Positions 44,959 through 55,135 are shown, counted from the stretch's first letter. The stretch is 64,000 nt of DNA from Pseudomonadota bacterium (GCA_963205115.1 CAUJHV010000014.1:62001-126000), one strand, 5' to 3'. Translations and numbers: made by a program. Notes: a model not told the origin generated them from the letters alone.

Positions 44959-46155
44959 TCACCGGATGTAATCGAAAAGTGACAGCTTCTGCACCATCGA
45001 ATACGCCTTCAGGGCGGCATCGTAGCTGGTTTGTCGCGTCGAAAAACTCGAGACCGCCTCGACCATGTCGATGTCCTCCGCGGCAGAGCGTTCGGTCTGC
45101 GCCAGCAGCTTGGCGTCCGCGATGCGGCCTTCCACGGAATCGGTACGGTTCAGCACTTCGCCCAGCCGCGAGCGCTCGCCGACCAGGCTCGACAGGCCGG
45201 CATCGAGATCGCGCAACGCGGTCTGCACGGTCTGCGTGTGCTGCGCGCCGCTGCGGTTGGGTGCCGACAGTTCCGCGACCATGCGGTCCATCGCGTCGAA
45301 GACGGAGAGATCCCGCCCCGCCGGCGTGAGTGTGAATCGATCGCCGTCGGCGGGCGTGCCCTGGACCGTGACCGACAGGCCGTCGATTTCGATGGACTTG
45401 CCGGCCTCGTAGGGCTGCGCGCTGATGGCCGTGGCGCCCCCGGCCCGCAGTACCGCGTAGGTCGTGCCCGAGGTTCCCTGCGAAAAGACGATCTCGTACG
45501 GGTCGCCGGTGATCGCGGAGGGGTCGCTCACGCTGCCGCCATCGATCCAGGCATTCGGTGCGTTGGCGGCATCGGCGGCGGTCACGAAAGTGCCGTTGCC
45601 GGACAGGCCACGCAGGAAGATCTCCCCACCGTCGGAGGTCAAGGGCAAGGGCTCGTCGGAAGCCGCCATCGACGCGCCTTGCGTTCCGCGGTACTGCACA
45701 CCGCCGGGCGCATCGACGAAGGGCGGTGAGGCCGAGCCTTGCGCCCCGAAGATCCAGCCGCCCGATCCGTCGCCACGGTTGGCGATCTGCAGCATCTGGT
45801 CGCGCATGCCCTTCAGTGCACTCGCGATGTCCTTGCGCTGCGCATCGGAGTAGGCCGGATTGCCGGCCTGCACGACCAGTTCGCGTGCCTGGTGAATGAG
45901 ATCGCTGGCGTCGCCCATCGCGCCTTCGGCCAGAACCATCGCGTTGCGGCTGGCTTCCAGCGCACGCTGGCTCGCGTCGGCGCGGGCTTCGCGCGCCAGG
46001 GCGCGCTCGACGCGCGCGGCGCCCGAAGGGTCGTCGCTCGCGCGCGCAATGCGCTTGCCGCTGATCAACTGCTCCTGCGCATCCGACATGGCCGCGGCAC
46101 GGCGCTGCAAGGTATCGATCGAGCGATTGAAACTGTTCGAAGTGGTCACACGCAT
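44959..46155 (-). CDS. flgL: Flagellar hook-filament junction protein FlgL
   Basis: A 398-residue HAP3. The N-terminus MRVTTSNSFNRSIDTLQRR and the C-terminal VSSFSTRQTSYDAALKAYSMVQKLSLFDYI match the flagellin-like helical ends that form the D0/D1 domains. It joins hook and filament beyond FlgK and is exported by the flagellar type III apparatus, so no signal peptide is expected. AAGGAGC precedes the ATG. Last structural gene of the flgB-L run. Confidence 0.95.
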   Translation of the reverse strand: MRVTTSNSFNRSIDTLQRRAAAMSDAQEQLISGKRIARASDDPSGAARVERALAREARADASQRALEASRNAMVLAEGAMGDASDLIHQARELVVQAGNPAYSDAQRKDIASALKGMRDQMLQIANRGDGSGGWIFGAQGSASPPFVDAPGGVQYRGTQGASMAASDEPLPLTSDGGEIFLRGLSGNGTFVTAADAANAPNAWIDGGSVSDPSAITGDPYEIVFSQGTSGTTYAVLRAGGATAISAQPYEAGKSIEIDGLSVTVQGTPADGDRFTLTPAGRDLSVFDAMDRMVAELSAPNRSGAQHTQTVQTALRDLDAGLSSLVGERSRLGEVLNRTDSVEGRIADAKLLAQTERSAAEDIDMVEAVSSFSTRQTSYDAALKAYSMVQKLSLFDYIR

Positions 46156-46193
46156 GATGGGGCTCCTTCAGACGGATGGTTCTCGCGCCCGGA

Positions 46194-48167
46194 TCAGGTG
46201 CGAGCCGCATCCAGCAAGGTGTCGAAAACCGACTGCGCCACCTGCAGGACCTTGGCCGCAGCCTGGTAGGTCTGTTGAAAGGCCAGGAGGCGTGCGGCCT
46301 CTTCGTCGAGGTTCACGCCGGCACCCGACGCGCGTGTCTGCTCGGCCTGCCCTGCGACCGTGGCCGAGACCTCCGACGACACACGCGCGCCCTGCACGCG
46401 CACGCCGATGTCCGCCATCGCCGATGCATAGGCTTCGTTGACGGTCTGACCGCCGCCGAGCTGGCCGTTGCTCTGCACGCTCCGGCCCACGAGCTCCCTG
46501 TCACGCAGGGCCACCAGGGCCAGTGCGTTGGTGTTGTTGGCCTCGGGATGCGCGGTCTTCGCGACACTGATGGCATCGCCGTTGCGCGGCACGCCCGACA
46601 GCTGCAGTTCGTAGCCGTTCAAGGTGATCGGCGAGCCGGCGGTCCAGACGGCCGTTCCACTGGACAGCAGCGCATTGCTGGTGCGGTCGCGCAGTTCCCA
46701 GCTGTAGTCGCCGGTATCCGAGGTGAAGGTGATCTGGGCTGTCTGCTCGGGATCGACCGCCGCATCCACGACCGTCAGCGACGCCACGCTGGCCGTGCCG
46801 GTATTGGCCGGTGACAGCGTGGCCGCCACCGGCGAAGCGGCGGCCAGGCCCCGCGGGTCGTCCAGGGCGCGACGCATGCCGGAGGCGGCACGGGACACCG
46901 GCTGCAGGAGAAAGCGGTCTGTGGTGGCCGGCTGCGGCCATCCAAGATTGAGTGTGAAGCCATCGACGGTGTCCCCGTCCATCACCGATCGCACCAGGCC
47001 GTCCGAGCGCCGGGTGAGCTGCCACACGCCCGTGGAGCCCACCGGATCGGTGCGGAGCTCGTATTCGCTGGCCTGCAGCTGCTGGGCGTCGGCGATGGTC
47101 ACGCCGATCTGGGAGACAAAGCTGCCGCTGGCCGTGCGCTGATTGGCAGCGTTAGGCAGCACCTGCGGGTCGCCCAGCTCGAAAACCGGCGCGCCGGCCT
47201 GCGGCGGGTCACCCATGTCGAGACCGAAGGACTGCTGGGCATTGACGGCCGAGGCAAATGCCGTGGCCATCTGGCCGAGCTGGTTTCGCGCGGCCACCAG
47301 GTCGTGGTTCTGAAATCGCATGAGGCCGGCGATCGAGCCGCCGCCCAGCGAGCCGTCCTGCAGCGGGCGAAGGAAGCCAGACTCCTCGACCGCCAACGAG
47401 ATGCGAGACGAATCCTCCGGGTCGGGCATCGTGCGGATCGTCGCCGCACTGGCGCCCAAGACCAGGCGCTGCCCGCCGGCGACAAAGACGCCCATCGTGC
47501 CATCGTCGGCAGGGATCGTGGACACCTGCAGGTATCCGCTGAGTTCGGAAATCAGCCGGTCGCGCTCGTCCAGCAGGTCATTGGGCGGTTGACCCAGGGC
47601 CTTGACGCCGGCGATCTTCTGGTTGACGGCGGCGATGTTGGCGCTGAGCTCGTTGACCGCGTCGGCCGAAGCAGACACCTGCTCGGACAGGTTGCCCTGG
47701 ATCTGGTTGAGCTGGTCGTCGGCCGCCGCGAACCGCGTCGCCGCGTCCGTGGCACGCGCCAGCACCACCTGACGTGCGGCCATGTCGGAGGGGCGGCTGG
47801 CCAGATCGACGGCCGCGTTGAGGAACTGGCCGGCCGCATGGCCGACACCGGTTTCGCCGATGGGGAAGACCGACTCGAGATCCTGCAGGGCCCCGTAGCG
47901 GGCGCTGTCCATGGCTGACAGGGATCGGGCCGTTGCCGCCTCGCGCGTGAGGTAGGCGTCGTGCGAGCGGGTCACGGTCTGGACGTCGACACCCTTGCCG
48001 AAGAATCCGGCGCCAGTGAACTGCCCTTGCGCCGTCGCCAGTTCGGCCTGCTGGCGCGAGTAGCCGTCGACGCCGGCATTGGCGATGTTGTGGCCCGTCG
48101 TCTGCAGCGCCGCATAGTTGGCCACCATCGCCCGCAGGCCGATGGACATCAGCGTCGTGGTTCCCAT
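46194..48167 (-). CDS. flgK: Flagellar hook-filament junction protein FlgK
   Basis: A 657-residue HAP1 that connects hook to FlgL. The N-terminal SIGLRAMVANYAALQTTGHNIANA GVDGYSRQ region (rod-hook-type ANANT pattern) and C-terminal ARLLAFQQTYQAAAKVLQVAQSVFDTLLDA are classic. The long middle section is variable, as usual. AGGAGCC precedes the ATG, which lies 13 bases after the flgJ stop. Confidence 0.95.
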   Translation of the reverse strand: MGTTTLMSIGLRAMVANYAALQTTGHNIANAGVDGYSRQQAELATAQGQFTGAGFFGKGVDVQTVTRSHDAYLTREAATARSLSAMDSARYGALQDLESVFPIGETGVGHAAGQFLNAAVDLASRPSDMAARQVVLARATDAATRFAAADDQLNQIQGNLSEQVSASADAVNELSANIAAVNQKIAGVKALGQPPNDLLDERDRLISELSGYLQVSTIPADDGTMGVFVAGGQRLVLGASAATIRTMPDPEDSSRISLAVEESGFLRPLQDGSLGGGSIAGLMRFQNHDLVAARNQLGQMATAFASAVNAQQSFGLDMGDPPQAGAPVFELGDPQVLPNAANQRTASGSFVSQIGVTIADAQQLQASEYELRTDPVGSTGVWQLTRRSDGLVRSVMDGDTVDGFTLNLGWPQPATTDRFLLQPVSRAASGMRRALDDPRGLAAASPVAATLSPANTGTASVASLTVVDAAVDPEQTAQITFTSDTGDYSWELRDRTSNALLSSGTAVWTAGSPITLNGYELQLSGVPRNGDAISVAKTAHPEANNTNALALVALRDRELVGRSVQSNGQLGGGQTVNEAYASAMADIGVRVQGARVSSEVSATVAGQAEQTRASGAGVNLDEEAARLLAFQQTYQAAAKVLQVAQSVFDTLLDAART

Positions 48168-48180
48168 GGACCCGGCTCCT

Positions 48181-49050
48181 TCAGGCCACCGAGCGCTGCA
48201 GTCGCAGCGTCGTGTTGATCACGCGGGCCAACTTGTCTGCGTAGGCCGGATCGGTGGCGTATCCGGCGCGCTGCAAGCCCTGGGCAAATCCGGTGGCGTC
48301 GCCGCCCCGGGAGACGACGCTGGCGTAGCGCGGGCTGGTCTTGATCAGCCGTGCATAGTCTGCGAAGGATTCGGCGTAACTGTTGTAGGCACGGAAGCGT
48401 GCGGTGACCTTCTGCGGCTGGCCGTTGACGTATTCGGTGGTCGTGACCTCGGCCACCGGGCCGCGCCAACCCGGCCCGGCCTTGATGCCGAACAGGTTGT
48501 ACGAGGTGCCGCCGTCTGCGTGGCGGATCTCCTTGCGGCCCCAACCGGTCTCGAGCGCCGCCTGGGAGATCATGAATTCGGCCGGTATGCCCGTCTGCGC
48601 CTGCGCCTGGCGCGCGGATTCGGTGTGCTCTTGCACAAAGGCAGCTGCGGCCTTCTGCGGCAAGCGGACGGCGGCCGTCGGGTCCGCATCGGTCTTCAGC
48701 GGGGCGGGATACGGATTGGCACTGGCGCTGCGCGCGGTGGGCCCCTGGCCCAGTCCCATCTGGCGCTCGAGTTGGCGGGCGATCATGTCGGACAGGCCGC
48801 CGGGCAGGCCGCTGAGGCTGGTCGACAGTTGCTGGTCCAGCATGTCCGTGCCGAGCTTGGTGCCGTCGTTTTCCATCAGGCCCGAGCTCAGCGTGGACGC
48901 GCGCATGCTCTTGACGAGTTCCTGCATGAACAGCGTCTCGAACGCCTTGGCGGCCTCACGCACGGCGCCCTTGGGGTCGGACGCGGCCTTGCCGCGCAGC
49001 GCATCCAGCGAGCGCACATCGGCGGCGATGGCGTTGCGGGCAGCCACCAT
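48181..49050 (-). CDS. flgJ: Peptidoglycan hydrolase / rod-assembly protein FlgJ
   Basis: A 289-residue two-domain protein. Residues 1-100 are the rod-binding domain (AREAAKAFETLFMQELVKSMRAST). The C-terminal 150 residues are a beta-N-acetylglucosaminidase-type muramidase (QTGIPAEFMISQAALETGWGRKEI, with the catalytic Glu in ALETGWG, and SYNLFGIKAG) that locally opens the cell wall for the rod. Both halves are present, unlike in species with a single-domain FlgJ. The start is two bases after the flgI stop. Confidence 0.94.
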   Translation of the reverse strand: MVAARNAIAADVRSLDALRGKAASDPKGAVREAAKAFETLFMQELVKSMRASTLSSGLMENDGTKLGTDMLDQQLSTSLSGLPGGLSDMIARQLERQMGLGQGPTARSASANPYPAPLKTDADPTAAVRLPQKAAAAFVQEHTESARQAQAQTGIPAEFMISQAALETGWGRKEIRHADGGTSYNLFGIKAGPGWRGPVAEVTTTEYVNGQPQKVTARFRAYNSYAESFADYARLIKTSPRYASVVSRGGDATGFAQGLQRAGYATDPAYADKLARVINTTLRLQRSVA

Positions 49051-49052
49051 GA

Positions 49053-50249
49053 TCAGATCACCTCGATCTCGGCGCGCAGCGCGCCCGCCGCCCGCATGGC
49101 CTGCAGGATGGCCAGCAGATCCTGCGGCGTGGCACCCAGCGCGTTCAGCGCCTTCACGACATCCGCCAGCTTGGCGCCAGCCGGCATCTGGACGAGTGCG
49201 CCCGGTTGCTGCGTGATCGCGATGTCGGCCTTCTCGGTGACAACAGTCTGGCCCTGGGACAAGGGGCCGGGCTGGCTGACCTGGGGCGTGGAGTTGATGG
49301 TCACCGACAAGCTGCCATGCGCCACCGCGCAAGGGCCCAGCGTGACCGCGTCGTTCAGAACCACGGAACCCGTTCTCGCATTGAGCACGACGCGGGCCGC
49401 TGGGCGGGCCAGTTCGACGTCCAGGTTCTCGATGTCGGCCAGGAAGGCCACACGGGCGTTCGGGTCCGTCGGCGCCCGCACGGCGACCACCCGGCCATCG
49501 CGCGCGGCGGCCGTGCCGTCGCCCTTGGCGGCGTTGATGGCGCCGGCCACGGCACGTGCGGTGGCGAAGTCGCTGGCGTGCAGATCGAGCTGGATCGTGT
49601 CGCCCGTCAGCAGCGGCGTGGCAACGGCCACCTCGACAGTCGCGCCATCCGGAATGCGGCCGGCCGAGAGGTGGTTGATCTGGACCTTCGAGCCGCCGGC
49701 CGAGGCGCCCGCGCCGCCCACGATGAGATTGCCTTGCGCCATCGCATAGATGCGTCCGTCGGCGCCCTTCAAGGGCGTGGCGATGAGCGTGCCGCCGCGC
49801 AGGCTCTTGGCATTGCCCAGCGACGAGACGTTGATATCCAGCGTCTGTCCGGGCTGCGCAAACGGCGGCAACTGGGCTGTCACCAAGACCGCAGCCACAT
49901 TCTTGAGCTGCATGCTGGTGCCCGGCGGCACGGTGACGCCCATCTGCTGCAGCATGGCATTCAAGCTCTGTGTGGTGAACGGCGTTTGCGTGGTCTGGTC
50001 ACCGGTGCCGTCCAGGCCCACGACCAGGCCGTAGCCCGTCAGGGCGTTGTGGCGCACACCTTGCACGGCGGCCACTTCCTTGATGCGCGCCGCCACCGCC
50101 GGTTGCGGCCACCACAAGGCGGCGCTCGCCACTGCGGCCGTCAGCCAAAGTGCCAGACGCAGCAGTTGATCGGCCGCACGACGCGAGCGGTCATGAAGCG
50201 GATGGGCACTGGAATCCAGCGCGGGAAAGTGATGTGTGGTCATGGCCAT
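49053..50249 (-). CDS. flgI: Flagellar P-ring protein FlgI
   Basis: A 398-residue exported P-ring protein. A long N-region leads to a hydrophobic signal sequence (about residues 28-53, ending QPAVAA), after which RIKEVAAVQGVRHNALTGYGLVVGLDGTGDQT is the FlgI hallmark. The C-terminal ALNALGATPQDLLAILQAMRAAGALRAEIEVI is typical. The Sec route delivers it to the periplasm where it surrounds the rod. Two close ATG codons (50249, 50243) are possible starts. Confidence 0.94.
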   Translation of the reverse strand: MAMTTHHFPALDSSAHPLHDRSRRAADQLLRLALWLTAAVASAALWWPQPAVAARIKEVAAVQGVRHNALTGYGLVVGLDGTGDQTTQTPFTTQSLNAMLQQMGVTVPPGTSMQLKNVAAVLVTAQLPPFAQPGQTLDINVSSLGNAKSLRGGTLIATPLKGADGRIYAMAQGNLIVGGAGASAGGSKVQINHLSAGRIPDGATVEVAVATPLLTGDTIQLDLHASDFATARAVAGAINAAKGDGTAAARDGRVVAVRAPTDPNARVAFLADIENLDVELARPAARVVLNARTGSVVLNDAVTLGPCAVAHGSLSVTINSTPQVSQPGPLSQGQTVVTEKADIAITQQPGALVQMPAGAKLADVVKALNALGATPQDLLAILQAMRAAGALRAEIEVI

Positions 50250-50294
50250 GGTGGCGCGCACCTCTCGGCACGCGTGCCCGATTCTGAAAACCGT

Positions 50295-51002
50295 TCAGAT
50301 GGGCAGAACGTTCAAGAAGAATCGCGAAAGCCAGCCAATCCGGTTGGCCTCGGAGGCCGCACCGCGGCCCCGGTGCTCGACACGCACATTGGCGATCTGC
50401 GTGCTCTGCACCGTGTTTCCGGTCTGGATGCTGCGCGGGTCGACCTGCCCGGAGAAGCGCAGCACGTCGACGTTCTGGTTCACGCCGATCTGCTTCTCGC
50501 CGGCGATCAGCAGGTGGCCATTGGGCAGCACGTTGGTCACGGACACCGTGATCGTGCCCGAGAAGTCGTTGGTGTTCTCGGTCGCGCCCTTGCCTTCGAA
50601 GGAGTTGGCGGAAGTACCCGAGGCCGTGGCGCGCGCCAGCGCCTTCGGATTGATCGCCGGCAACGCGGACACCGAGGCATCGACCGAGCCGGTCTTGTCG
50701 ATCGTGCTCTTGCTCGACTGCGTGGCCGAGACCTTTTCGACGATCGACACCGTCAAGGTGTCGCCAACCAGCCGGGCGCGGTGGTCTTCGAACAGCGGGC
50801 GGTACTGACCCGCCTGGTAGATGGAGCCGTTCGCAGGTGCCGCGTGCACCACCGGAATCGGCAGGGCCGGCGCCGTCGGCGCGACATCCACATGCGGCGG
50901 TGCCAAGGTCGCACAGGCTTGCAGTGCAAGGGCTGCCACGGGCGCCAGACGCAGCGCGATCCGCATGGCGGTCGTCACAAAGGCGGAGCCGACAGCGTCC
51001 AT
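50295..51002 (-). CDS. flgH: Flagellar L-ring lipoprotein FlgH
   Basis: A 235-residue outer-membrane lipoprotein. The signal peptide ends in the lipobox LQAC (processed Cys about residue 29), and the mature part contains GSIYQAGQYRPLFEDHRARLVGDTLTVSIVEK and VLPNGHLLIAGEKQIGVN, typical of FlgH. The ATG shares one base with the flgG stop (TGATG). It depends on the Lol system for delivery, which is also encoded in this window. Confidence 0.94.
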   Translation of the reverse strand: MDAVGSAFVTTAMRIALRLAPVAALALQACATLAPPHVDVAPTAPALPIPVVHAAPANGSIYQAGQYRPLFEDHRARLVGDTLTVSIVEKVSATQSSKSTIDKTGSVDASVSALPAINPKALARATASGTSANSFEGKGATENTNDFSGTITVSVTNVLPNGHLLIAGEKQIGVNQNVDVLRFSGQVDPRSIQTGNTVQSTQIANVRVEHRGRGAASEANRIGWLSRFFLNVLPI

Positions 51003-51784
51003 CACAGCTGCCCCAGCCGCTGCAGCATCTGATCGCTGGTCTGGATGGCCTTGGAATTCATCTCATAGGCGCGCTGCGTGGCGATCATCGTCACGAGCTC
51101 TTCGACCACGTTGACATTGCTGCCTTCGACAAAACCCTGGCGTACCGACCCCAGTCCGTTGTTGCCCGGCGCACCAGCGTTCGGTGTTCCCGAGGCGGCG
51201 GTTTCGGCGAAGAGATTGCCGCCCAACGATTCCAGACCCGCCGGGTTCACGAACGCGGCCAGCTGGAGCTGCCCCACCGCCTGCGGTGCTGCCTGACCCT
51301 GGATCGTGACACTGACGCTGCCGTCCTTGCCGATGGACACCGTTCGCGCATTCGCCGGGATCGTGATGCCCGGCTGCACGCCGTAGCCTGCGGCGGTGAC
51401 CAGCTGGCCGTTGGCATCGAGCTGGAAGGATCCGTCTCGCGTGTAGCCCGTGGTGCCATCGGGCAGCTGGATCTGGAAGAAGCCGTGGCCTTCGATGGCC
51501 AGGTCGAGGTTGTTGGTCGTCTGGTTCAGCGAGCCCTGCGAGAAGTTGCGCGTGGTCGCCGCCGCGCGTACACCCAAGCCCAATTGCAGACCCGTGGGCA
51601 GCTGGCTCTGGTCCGAGGTGGCCGAGCCGGGTTGGCGCAGCTGCTGGTACATCAGGTCCTCGAACAGCACGCCGCCACGTTTGTAGCCGTTGGTGGCCAC
51701 GTTGGCGAGGTTGTGCGAGATGGCGTCCAGCTTGGTCTGCTGGCCTTCCATGCCGGTCTTGGCGATCCACAACGAACGAATCAT
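51002..51784 (-). CDS. flgG: Flagellar distal rod protein FlgG
   Basis: A 260-residue distal rod protein. [36 protein letters not shown] at the N-terminus and [37 protein letters not shown] at the C-terminus are hallmark regions. A hairpin-rich 172-base gap separates it from flgF, the longest spacing within the operon. No signal peptide, as expected for a type III exported axial protein. Confidence 0.95.
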   Translation of the reverse strand: MIRSLWIAKTGMEGQQTKLDAISHNLANVATNGYKRGGVLFEDLMYQQLRQPGSATSDQSQLPTGLQLGLGVRAAATTRNFSQGSLNQTTNNLDLAIEGHGFFQIQLPDGTTGYTRDGSFQLDANGQLVTAAGYGVQPGITIPANARTVSIGKDGSVSVTIQGQAAPQAVGQLQLAAFVNPAGLESLGGNLFAETAASGTPNAGAPGNNGLGSVRQGFVEGSNVNVVEELVTMIATQRAYEMNSKAIQTSDQMLQRLGQL

Positions 51785-51860
51785 TCGGCTTCTCCGCGGC
51801 CGCATACGGAAGCGGCCTATTGCGACTCTGAAGGCCGTCGGCGGCCATCGATCGAGGGAT

Positions 51861-51902
51861 AAGAAACCGCCGCCAGGCGCGGTGTATCGGGCGTGGTTTC
51901 TT
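51861..51902 (-). promoter_or_regulatory. Hairpin in the flgF-flgG gap
   Basis: AAGAAACCGC and GTGGTTTCTT can pair over about ten positions (one G-T), with a further short pairing inside. It sits in the largest gap inside the flg operon. There is no T run after the stem. It could lower or modulate read-through from flgF to flgG, or stabilise mRNA ends. Speculative. Confidence 0.4.
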
Positions 51903-51956
51903 GCCGTGATGCAGCTCACGAACCGCGTCGCCCGGGGCGACACCACACGGGCAGGA

Positions 51957-52682
51957 TCAGGCCCCGAGCAGCTTGGTTGCCGACTGCTCCTTCTGCTCGG
52001 CGCTCTGCAGCATCTTCATCTGCTGTTCGAACTGGCGCGCTGCAGAAATCATGGCCACCATGGTCTCGATGGCATTGACGTTCGAGCTCTCGAGCGCGCC
52101 GCTCTTCAAGCGGGCATTGGCGTCCGCCGGCAGCGGGTCGCCATCCGGGGCTCGGAAGAGCCCGTCGCTGCCGCGCTGCAACTGGGTTTCGGGTGTCACG
52201 AGCTTGAGCCGCCCGATACCCTGAGGCCGGCCGTTGCCGACCTTGGCCGTGACCGTGCCGTCATTGGCGATGTCGACCTGCGCATTGGGCGGCACCGTGA
52301 TGGGGCCGCCATCGCTGAGCACCGGTCGTCCCGCGATGTCCATCAACGTGCCGTCGGTTCCGACTTCCAAAGCGCCTGCACGGGTGTAGGCCTCGGTACC
52401 GTCCAGGCCCTGCACGCTCAGCCAGCTCTTGCCGGACACGGCGACATCGAGATTGCGCCCTGTCGCCTGCACGACGCCGGGCGCATCGTCGTATCCCAGC
52501 GTGGTCTCGAGCGTGTAGACACGCGTCGATGCGCCATCGCCCTGAACAGGCACCGCACGCATGGCCGCCATCTCCGCGCGAAAGCCATTGGTCGACGCGT
52601 TGGCCAGGTTGTGCGACAGCACCTCCTGCCGTTGCATCGTCGCCTTGGCGGCGGACATGGACAGGTAGATCAGGCGGTCCAT
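51957..52682 (-). CDS. flgF: Flagellar proximal rod protein FlgF
   Basis: A 241-residue rod protein. [38 protein letters not shown] and the C-terminal [42 protein letters not shown] fit FlgF. GGAGATC precedes the ATG, 24 bases after the flgE stop. Confidence 0.94.
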   Translation of the reverse strand: MDRLIYLSMSAAKATMQRQEVLSHNLANASTNGFRAEMAAMRAVPVQGDGASTRVYTLETTLGYDDAPGVVQATGRNLDVAVSGKSWLSVQGLDGTEAYTRAGALEVGTDGTLMDIAGRPVLSDGGPITVPPNAQVDIANDGTVTAKVGNGRPQGIGRLKLVTPETQLQRGSDGLFRAPDGDPLPADANARLKSGALESSNVNAIETMVAMISAARQFEQQMKMLQSAEQKEQSATKLLGA

Positions 52683-52706
52683 GCGGGATCTCCTATCGCG
52701 TCAGCA

Positions 52707-53969
52707 TCAACGCAGATTGACCAGCGTCTGCAGCACCTGGTCCTGCGTCTTGATGGTCTGCGCATTGGCCTGGTATGTGCGCTGCGCGGTGATCATCGCC
52801 ACGAGTTCACCGGTCAGATCGATGTTGGACTCTTCCAGCGCGCCTGCCTGCAGGACACCCATGTTGCCTTGGCCGGGCACGCCCAGCACGGGATCACCGG
52901 CAGCCACCGTAGCACCCCAGCCATTGCCGCCCAGCGGTTGCAGGCCCTGCGGATTCTTGAAGGTGGCCAGTTCGACCTGGCCCGCCGGCTTGGACTCGCC
53001 ATTCGAATAGCGGGCCATCACCGTGCCATCGGCCTCGACAGCCAGCGTGGTCAGCAATCCCGCGGAAAAGCCGTCCTGCTGCATGTCGGTCACACCGAAA
53101 GGCGAGCCGTACTGCGTGGTCTGCGTCAGGTCGAGTTGCATCCCCACCAAGGGCAGCGTCACGGCACCTGCACCGTTCGCAGAGGCCGGGATGTCGAAGC
53201 TCATCGGCGCCAGCGGTGAGGTGGGCGCGCCACCATTACTCGCATACACGACCGTGCCGATGGACTGAGGTGCGGCGTTCGTGCCGAGCACCGAGGAGCC
53301 GTTGGCCGTCGCAAAGATGTTCCAGGTGTCGGTAGCCGCCTTCTGGAAGTAGTAGGTCAGCGCGATGTCCTGTCCCTTTGCATCGAATACGGTCAGCGAC
53401 GTGGCGTTGTTGAAGGTGGTCGGATCCTGGAAGTCGATGGCCGGGCCCGCCACGGGTGCCGTGACTGCCAGCCGGGCATCGAGGTTCATCTCCACGTCGA
53501 CGCGTGTGGTCTGTTGCGGCGAAATGCCGGCAGTCGGCAGTTGCAGCGGTACGGACGAGCCGGGCAGGACGATGCCGTTCGAATCGGCCATGTAGCCCAT
53601 CAACTTGTCGCCGCTGTTGTTGACGATGAAGCCATCGCGGTTGACCTTGAACTGGCCATTGCGCGTATAGGTCACCGGATTGCGGCCATCGGTGACCTGG
53701 AAGAAGCCGGGACCGTTCACAGCCAGGTCCATCGGGTTCTCGGTCGTCGTGATGTTGCCCTGCGTGAACTGCTGGGACACCGTCTGCAGGTTGACGCCAA
53801 TGCCGATGTTGTTCGTACCAGCCCCGTTGAGCGACATCGCATAAACGTCGGCGAACTCCGCACGTGAGACCTTGGCGCCAAACGTATTGGAGTTGGCAAT
53901 GTTGTTGCCGATGATCTCGAGGTTCTTGTTCGTGGCGTTGAGGCCAGACAGGCCCTGTTGAAAACTCAT
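52707..53969 (-). CDS. flgE: Flagellar hook protein FlgE
   Basis: A 420-residue hook subunit. MSFQQGLSGLNATNKNLEIIGNNIANSNTFGAK at the start and LVAMITAQRTYQANAQTIKTQDQVLQTLVNLR at the end are typical D0 regions. The middle is the usual FlgE D1/D2 beta region with YTRNGQFKVNRDGFIV. AGGAGC precedes the ATG. Confidence 0.95.
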   Translation of the reverse strand: MSFQQGLSGLNATNKNLEIIGNNIANSNTFGAKVSRAEFADVYAMSLNGAGTNNIGIGVNLQTVSQQFTQGNITTTENPMDLAVNGPGFFQVTDGRNPVTYTRNGQFKVNRDGFIVNNSGDKLMGYMADSNGIVLPGSSVPLQLPTAGISPQQTTRVDVEMNLDARLAVTAPVAGPAIDFQDPTTFNNATSLTVFDAKGQDIALTYYFQKAATDTWNIFATANGSSVLGTNAAPQSIGTVVYASNGGAPTSPLAPMSFDIPASANGAGAVTLPLVGMQLDLTQTTQYGSPFGVTDMQQDGFSAGLLTTLAVEADGTVMARYSNGESKPAGQVELATFKNPQGLQPLGGNGWGATVAAGDPVLGVPGQGNMGVLQAGALEESNIDLTGELVAMITAQRTYQANAQTIKTQDQVLQTLVNLR

Positions 53970-54027
53970 GCGGTGCTCCTGGAGTGGGCGTTAGGCGCAG
54001 GGGGGGTGGGAATGAATACGGAGAACT

Positions 54028-54723
54028 TCAGTGCACGGACTTGACGGCGCCGTAGTCCACGGTTCCGGAGGACTCGAGCTCGATCTTCAGGCCGTCTGTT
54101 CCTGCACTGACACTGACCACGCGGTCCAGCATCAAGGGCGTGGAAGTGACGGTGGACGCGCCGCGTGTGGCGACGATGCGAAAGCGCAGGCCTTCGTCCG
54201 CTGTATGGGTGCCTGCATTCCATTCGAAGCTGTGGCGCCCTTCGCTCACGGCGCCGAGATCCTGGCTGCCGATGACGCGCCCGGCGGAATCGAGAATCTC
54301 CAGGCGTGCGTTGTCGGCCGTGCCGGCCAGCTCGAATCCGCCTTCGCCCGTGGCTGATGAGGCCGCCGTGTCACCCGGGTGAACGGCCAGGTGGTCGCCC
54401 TGGACACTGACGTCGCGTCCGACCAGCGCCGCGCCCTGCAGAGCCTGCATCTGCACGAACTGCGAGTTCAGTCCCTTGACCGTGTCGTTCAGGCGCGAGA
54501 TGCCGTCCACCGTGTTGATCTGGGCCATCTGGCTGGTGACCTGCGCGTTGTCCATCGGATTGAGCGGATCCTGGTTCTGCATCTGCGCGACCAGCAGCTT
54601 CAGGAAGCGGTCCGCACTGCCGGCCTCGTTCTGCGTGACGCCCGTGGCGCTGGAACCGTTGAGCGACGCGAACACGTCGGCCGCGCCGGATGTGCCGGAT
54701 GTGGAGGTTGCGTTGATTGCCAT
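54028..54723 (-). CDS. flgD: Flagellar hook cap protein FlgD
   Basis: A 231-residue hook-cap scaffold. The hallmark RFLKLLVAQMQNQDPLNPMDNAQVTSQMAQ lies at about residues 43-72, and the C-terminal half is the Ig/tudor-like part ending SAGTDGLKIELESSGTVDYGAVKSV. It starts seven bases after the flgC stop, with GAGG in between. Confidence 0.94.
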   Translation of the reverse strand: MAINATSTSGTSGAADVFASLNGSSATGVTQNEAGSADRFLKLLVAQMQNQDPLNPMDNAQVTSQMAQINTVDGISRLNDTVKGLNSQFVQMQALQGAALVGRDVSVQGDHLAVHPGDTAASSATGEGGFELAGTADNARLEILDSAGRVIGSQDLGAVSEGRHSFEWNAGTHTADEGLRFRIVATRGASTVTSTPLMLDRVVSVSAGTDGLKIELESSGTVDYGAVKSVH

Positions 54724-54730
54724 GATTGCC

Positions 54731-55135
54731 TCACTGGCCCATCTGCAGCGTCTTTTGCAGCAGCGTACGGGCGGTATTCATCACTTCGATGTTGTTCTGG
54801 TACGAGCGTGAGGCAGAGATCATGTTGACCATCTCCTCGACCGCGCTCACGTTGCTGTAGGTCACATAGCCTTGCGCATCAGCTGCGGGATGTTTGGGGT
54901 CATGCATGCGACGTCCGGGTGTCTGGTCTTCCACCACGTTGCTCACGCGCACGCCGGCCGAGGAAGCGGCACCCATCAACTCGGTCGAAAAGATGACCTG
55001 GCGTGCCTTGTAGGCTTGACCGTCGGGCCCGGCCACGCTGTCCGCGTTCGCGAGATTGGACGCCACCACGTTCAAACGCTGGCTTTGTGCGCTGACCGCA
55101 CTGCCGGCCACGTCGAAGATCTTGAACATGCTCAT
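54731..55135 (-). CDS. flgC: Flagellar proximal rod protein FlgC
   Basis: A 134-residue rod protein: MSMFKIFDVAGSAVSAQSQRLNVVASNLANADSVAGPDG and C-terminal NVSAVEEMVNMISASRSYQNNIEVMNTARTLLQKTLQMGQ are diagnostic. The 121-base gap upstream to flgB contains no clear gene. Confidence 0.94.
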   Translation of the reverse strand: MSMFKIFDVAGSAVSAQSQRLNVVASNLANADSVAGPDGQAYKARQVIFSTELMGAASSAGVRVSNVVEDQTPGRRMHDPKHPAADAQGYVTYSNVSAVEEMVNMISASRSYQNNIEVMNTARTLLQKTLQMGQ

